A DNA stretch of 8,662 nucleotides from contig JASGDB010000136.1 of the NCBI GenBank assembly GCA_049841315.1, positions 1-8,662 on the forward strand. The letters run 5' to 3'. Below are positions 6,395-8,662 of this stretch, piece after piece. The translations under genes were made by a program, and so were the position numbers. How positions within the stretch are numbered: the stretch's first letter is position 1; each line of letters opens with the position of its first letter. Origin of the DNA: JASGDB01 sp049841315 (GTDB taxonomy: Bacteria > Bacteroidota > Bacteroidia > Flavobacteriales > Weeksellaceae). The notes beneath the pieces are model-generated. The model saw only the letters and a list, made by a program, of their open reading frames with translations, was not told the DNA's origin and ran no database searches.

Positions 6395-8092
6395 ATGAAT
6401 CCAGCAAGTACCTATTTTCCAGACAGAAAAGCAACCGCAGGCAGGCTTACCACGAATGGTATTACTACTGTGGCAATTACAATAACTTCTACTTCTTCAT
6501 TTTCTTCTGTACCCATATATGTAGACATGGGGAACGGCGATGTTGTTTATAGAACCCAAAACAATTTGGGCTACACCTATTCATCTCCCTATACAGGTAT
6601 TATAAAGTTTTATTCCAAAAACAAGGTAAAGCCTATAAAAAGTCTGTTAATAGAAGAAAATGCAACTACAGCAGAAAATGTGAAACACAAGTATCATATA
6701 AAAGCAGAGGATATTAAGGCTTTCAGAGGGTTGGAAACCTTTAGTTTTTATGTGTATTATTACAATGTTTATGAACGTAATTACAGCACCATATCCGGAA
6801 ACTGGAGCAAGGATATAAATCCCACGCTAAAGTATTTGAGGTTCAATTTCAACAGCAATGATGCTTCGCAGGCGCAAGGGGTTTTCAATATCAACGAACT
6901 GCCTTCTGATTCTCCTTTAACGTATTTATGTTTTGGGTATTACTGGAATATGTCTATAGGTGCAAGATTTGGCACGATTACGGGGAAATTGCAGAATCTC
7001 CCTCAAGGATTACAAACCTTTATTATTTGTTTGACGGAATCTGTTACTTTTGATACCGATGGGAATAACTTATCCCACATCCAAGCCCCTTTGATTAGCC
7101 TGTGCTTAAAAAACACCAATATCACAGGATATGTTTCAGATATACCTTATACCCTTGAGGAATTAAGGTTATACGGAACTTCCACCCAAATATCAGGACA
7201 GTTTGCTTCTACCTACAAGCCCAATCTGAAGTATTTGGATTTGAATACACTCCATACTTCATACGAATTGGATTTAACCAATCTTAAAAACGGCATACCC
7301 AATCTGATAAATTTAGATTTGACTTCGATAAAAGTAACCGGAGATATTATGAATCTGCCCGAAACCCTTACACGCATTAATATTACAAATACAAGCGGTA
7401 CTATAACAGGAGATGTGGATAACCTCCCCAAAAACACCTATACTGTGATAAATTTTTCATGTACTAACACCCTATACGGAGATATAGGGAATATACCGGC
7501 AACCACAACTTTATCTATCGCAGGAAACAATACTATTTCTGGAGATATAGCCAATGCCAAAGCAACCGGCACTTTATATATCACAGGAAACAATACTATT
7601 TCTGGAGATATAGCCAATGCCAAAGCAACCGGCACTTTAACTATCACAGGAAACAATACCATTTCTGGAGATATAGCCAATGCCAAAGCAACCGGCACTT
7701 TATATATCACAGGAAACAATACTATTTCTGGAGATATAGCCAATGCCAAAGCAACCGGCACTTTATCTATCGCAGGAAACAATACTATTTCTGGAGATAT
7801 AGGATTGATGACGGTTGTTCCTGTTACTTCATGTACTATTGAAGGACATAATACCATAAACGCCTATACTCCGGGTAAAAACTGGAACGGATTAACAACC
7901 TTTAAACTAACAGGGTATAACACGCTGTCTTCTACCGATGTGGATAACCTCTTAATAGATATGGCAAATAGTATTACAGCTACTGTAACTTGCACCATCA
8001 CCATAAAAGGAAACTCACAACCACGAACAAGTACTTCCGATGCAGCAGTAGCAATTCTGCAGGCTAAGGGAAGAACTGTAATCACTAACTAA
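6395..8092 (+). CDS. Large PKD-like plus leucine-rich-repeat tail appendage protein with tandem 21-residue repeats
   Basis: This 565-residue protein is unlike the compact structural genes to its left. Residues about 22-75 look like a PKD/Ig-like beta-sandwich (strand-rich with Y-V-D-M-G-N-G-D, 42-49, close to the PKD W-G-D-G turn). From about 140 the chain becomes an irregular leucine-rich-repeat solenoid: L-K-Y-L-R-F (145-150), L-E-E-L-R-L-Y-G (253-260), L-K-Y-L-D-L-N (278-284), L-I-N-L-D-L-T (304-310), T-G-D-I-M-N-L-P (315-322). At 375-469 it turns into near-identical 21-residue repeats with N-N-T-I-S-G-D-I. The end (about 540-565: Q-P-R-T-S-T-S-D-A-A-V-A-I-L) is a C-terminal cap seen in Bacteroidota LRR proteins. 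There is no signal peptide, so export as part of a phage particle fits. A receptor-binding or host-attachment role is inferred from position after two fibre genes. Confidence 0.7.
   Translation: MNPASTYFPDRKATAGRLTTNGITTVAITITSTSSFSSVPIYVDMGNGDVVYRTQNNLGYTYSSPYTGIIKFYSKNKVKPIKSLLIEENATTAENVKHKYHIKAEDIKAFRGLETFSFYVYYYNVYERNYSTISGNWSKDINPTLKYLRFNFNSNDASQAQGVFNINELPSDSPLTYLCFGYYWNMSIGARFGTITGKLQNLPQGLQTFIICLTESVTFDTDGNNLSHIQAPLISLCLKNTNITGYVSDIPYTLEELRLYGTSTQISGQFASTYKPNLKYLDLNTLHTSYELDLTNLKNGIPNLINLDLTSIKVTGDIMNLPETLTRINITNTSGTITGDVDNLPKNTYTVINFSCTNTLYGDIGNIPATTTLSIAGNNTISGDIANAKATGTLYITGNNTISGDIANAKATGTLTITGNNTISGDIANAKATGTLYITGNNTISGDIANAKATGTLSIAGNNTISGDIGLMTVVPVTSCTIEGHNTINAYTPGKNWNGLTTFKLTGYNTLSSTDVDNLLIDMANSITATVTCTITIKGNSQPRTSTSDAAVAILQAKGRTVITN
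7517..7801 (+). repeat. 63-bp tandem repeats (about 4.5 copies) in the LRR tail protein gene
   Basis: Four full 63-base units begin at 7517, 7580, 7643 and 7706, with a partial fifth at 7769-7801. The units match except at a few positions: codon 2 (gca/aca), codon 6 (act/acc), and the last codon (tat, act, tat, tct). The protein unit is 21 residues, built on I-x-G-N-N-T-I-S-G-D-I and A-K-A-T-G-T-L. The preceding 63 bases (7454-7516) encode a diverged version of the same length (C-T-N-T-L-Y-G-D-I-G-N-I-P). The near identity at DNA level points to recent expansion by slippage or recombination, and each unit keeps the frame, so copy number can change without frameshift. Confidence 0.92.
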
Positions 8093-8120
8093 AAAATAAC
8101 AATTTAAAAATTTAAAAAAA
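8093..8120 (+). promoter_or_regulatory. A-rich leader before the last gene
   Basis: These 28 bases are nearly all A and T, ending in a run of A that reaches the ATG. No Shine-Dalgarno sequence is visible. A-rich leaders of this kind are typical start regions in Bacteroidota, where initiation depends on unstructured A-rich mRNA. A convincing -7 TAnnTTTG or -33 TTTG box is not seen, so I call it a translation leader, not a promoter. Confidence 0.4.
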
Positions 8121-8516
8121 ATGGCACTAACAACAAAAGAGAAGTTCAACCTTCACAACAACATCGTAAGACCTGAATCCATGTACATTCAAGACATGAT
8201 TCAATTAGTAGCGTTCTCTCACGCACAATGGTTTTTAGCAAATGCAAAAACCACCACCACGGGAACTCCCGAAGATTCTTACAAAACAAAAATGAAGAAT
8301 CTTGCTCAAAGGGTGAAAAGCAAAGATACATCGGTGATAAACCTGCTTAAAGACGACATCATCAATACAAGGTGGGGAAACATCAAAAATTACAACGACA
8401 TCAGAGTATATTCCGATGACGATTATTCCACCAATATCGAAAACGTAATCAATGAATCTTTTGAGAGTGTAGCAGATGTTTCTGCTGAGGAGAAGACTGC
8501 TTATAATGCACTTTAA
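8121..8516 (+). CDS. Unrecognised protein downstream of the tail-fibre genes
   Basis: This encodes 131 residues that I do not recognise. It begins M-A-L-T-T-K-E-K-F-N-L-H-N-N-I-V and contains a mainly helical N-terminal region (Q-D-M-I-Q-L-V-A-F-S-H-A-Q-W-F, 24-38). A Thr-rich loop (about 44-49) follows, then a charged helix (M-K-N-L-A-Q-R-V, 58-65), and an acidic C-terminal part with Y-S-D-D-D-Y (97-102) and N-V-I-N-E-S-F-E-S-V. There is no signal peptide, membrane segment, cysteine or catalytic motif. It shares the + strand and an A-rich leader with the tail genes and lies 28 bases after the LRR gene. Fibre assembly helper, fibre-associated structural protein, or phage accessory protein are all open. 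The gene call is supported by the clean start, leader and coding-like amino-acid make-up. Confidence 0.6.
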   Translation: MALTTKEKFNLHNNIVRPESMYIQDMIQLVAFSHAQWFLANAKTTTTGTPEDSYKTKMKNLAQRVKSKDTSVINLLKDDIINTRWGNIKNYNDIRVYSDDDYSTNIENVINESFESVADVSAEEKTAYNAL

Positions 8517-8538
8517 GATTTTGCTTAAACAGAAATTT

Positions 8539-8578
8539 TGGCTCTTCGCCATTTTGTATGGAAAAAAAAATATCCATA
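8539..8578 (+). terminator. Weak hairpin candidates after the last gene
   Basis: Two modest inverted repeats follow the last stop codon. The first is a 4-bp stem (8539-8542 with 8548-8551) followed by four T residues. The second is a 6-bp stem (8557-8562 with 8573-8578, tatgga/tccata) around an A-rich loop, followed by T-rich DNA. Either could help end the late transcript. Both stems are short and AT-rich or only 4 bp, so this is a tentative call. Confidence 0.25.
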
Positions 8579-8662
8579 TTATTTTAAAATGACATCGGAA
8601 ACGGAGGCGTTAAAAATTTTAAAGAATTTTCGTTAAGAAATTTCCACTGTTCGAGGGCGGGA
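8579..8662. other. Non-coding or repeat-like DNA at the right edge
   Basis: No convincing gene is seen from 8579 to the edge. On the - strand a frame runs from the edge to a TAA at 8584-8586 (25 residues, starting P-A-L-E-Q-W-K-F-L-N-E-N), and on the + strand a short ATG frame at 8589 stops after 15 codons. The stretch from about 8605 (gttaaaaattttaaagaatt) to the edge reminds me of dispersed intergenic repeats in flavobacterial genomes with a C-C-A-C-T-G-T core. This is from memory and cannot be confirmed here. The end of a convergent gene is the alternative. Confidence 0.3.

Noticed and set aside
7517..7801. CRISPR array
   Set aside because: The repeats are contiguous with no variable spacers and are in frame with a long coding sequence.
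7438..7857. Open frame on the - strand with regular repeats rich in Ile, Val and Pro
   Set aside because: It is the mirror of the 63-bp repeats of the LRR gene; a repeat with a unit divisible by three keeps antisense frames open by itself.
8235..8552. 105-residue - strand frame overlapping the last gene
   Set aside because: It overlaps the better supported + strand gene and has Cys/Phe/Ile-rich antisense-like make-up.

Overview
The window is the distal tail and baseplate end of a contractile-tailed (myovirus-type) prophage or a tailocin-like particle. The host is probably a Bacteroidota member of the Flavobacteriia, with Chryseobacterium/Elizabethkingia-type Weeksellaceae the best guess. The pointers are AT-rich DNA, A-rich leaders without clear Shine-Dalgarno sequences, and several protein families I know from Bacteroidota prophages: a DUF6046-like protein, a GpI-like protein of distinctive type, fibre N-termini with a K-x-W-F...W-M-D-x-Y-W-H motif, and an LRR tail protein. 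The host call is inference, since no host gene is present.

Layout: all genes lie on the + strand and nearly touch. From left to right: the C-terminal end of a tape-measure protein (running off the left edge), a gp25/Mu gp46-like baseplate wedge protein, a DUF6046-like baseplate/tail-tip protein, a GpD/gp27-like hub, an OB-fold spike protein, a 65-residue unknown, a small LysM-like protein, a GpJ-like wedge protein, a GpI-like protein, and then three probable fibre/appendage genes. These are a collar-type fibre with an HxH motif, a second fibre-like protein, and a 565-residue PKD-like plus leucine-rich-repeat protein. An unrecognised 131-residue protein follows, then about 146 bp of non-coding DNA. 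Start and stop codons overlap or lie within a few bases from the tape measure to the collar fibre, so that block is probably one late transcript.

How the genes work together: the tape measure sets tail length and ends in the hub. The hub and spike form the puncturing device. The wedge proteins (gp25-like, GpJ-like, GpI-like) form the baseplate ring that triggers sheath contraction, and the fibres contact the host surface.

Two features stand out. (1) The LRR protein contains a tract of nearly identical 63-bp tandem repeats encoding 21-residue repeats, which looks recently expanded and may vary in copy number. (2) A 56-bp REP-like palindromic element with near-perfect terminal inverted repeats sits between the collar fibre and the next fibre gene, and its left end contains the fibre's stop codon. 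No integrase, capsid, terminase, sheath, tube, lysis, reverse-transcriptase or CRISPR gene is visible, so prophage and tailocin cannot be told apart here.
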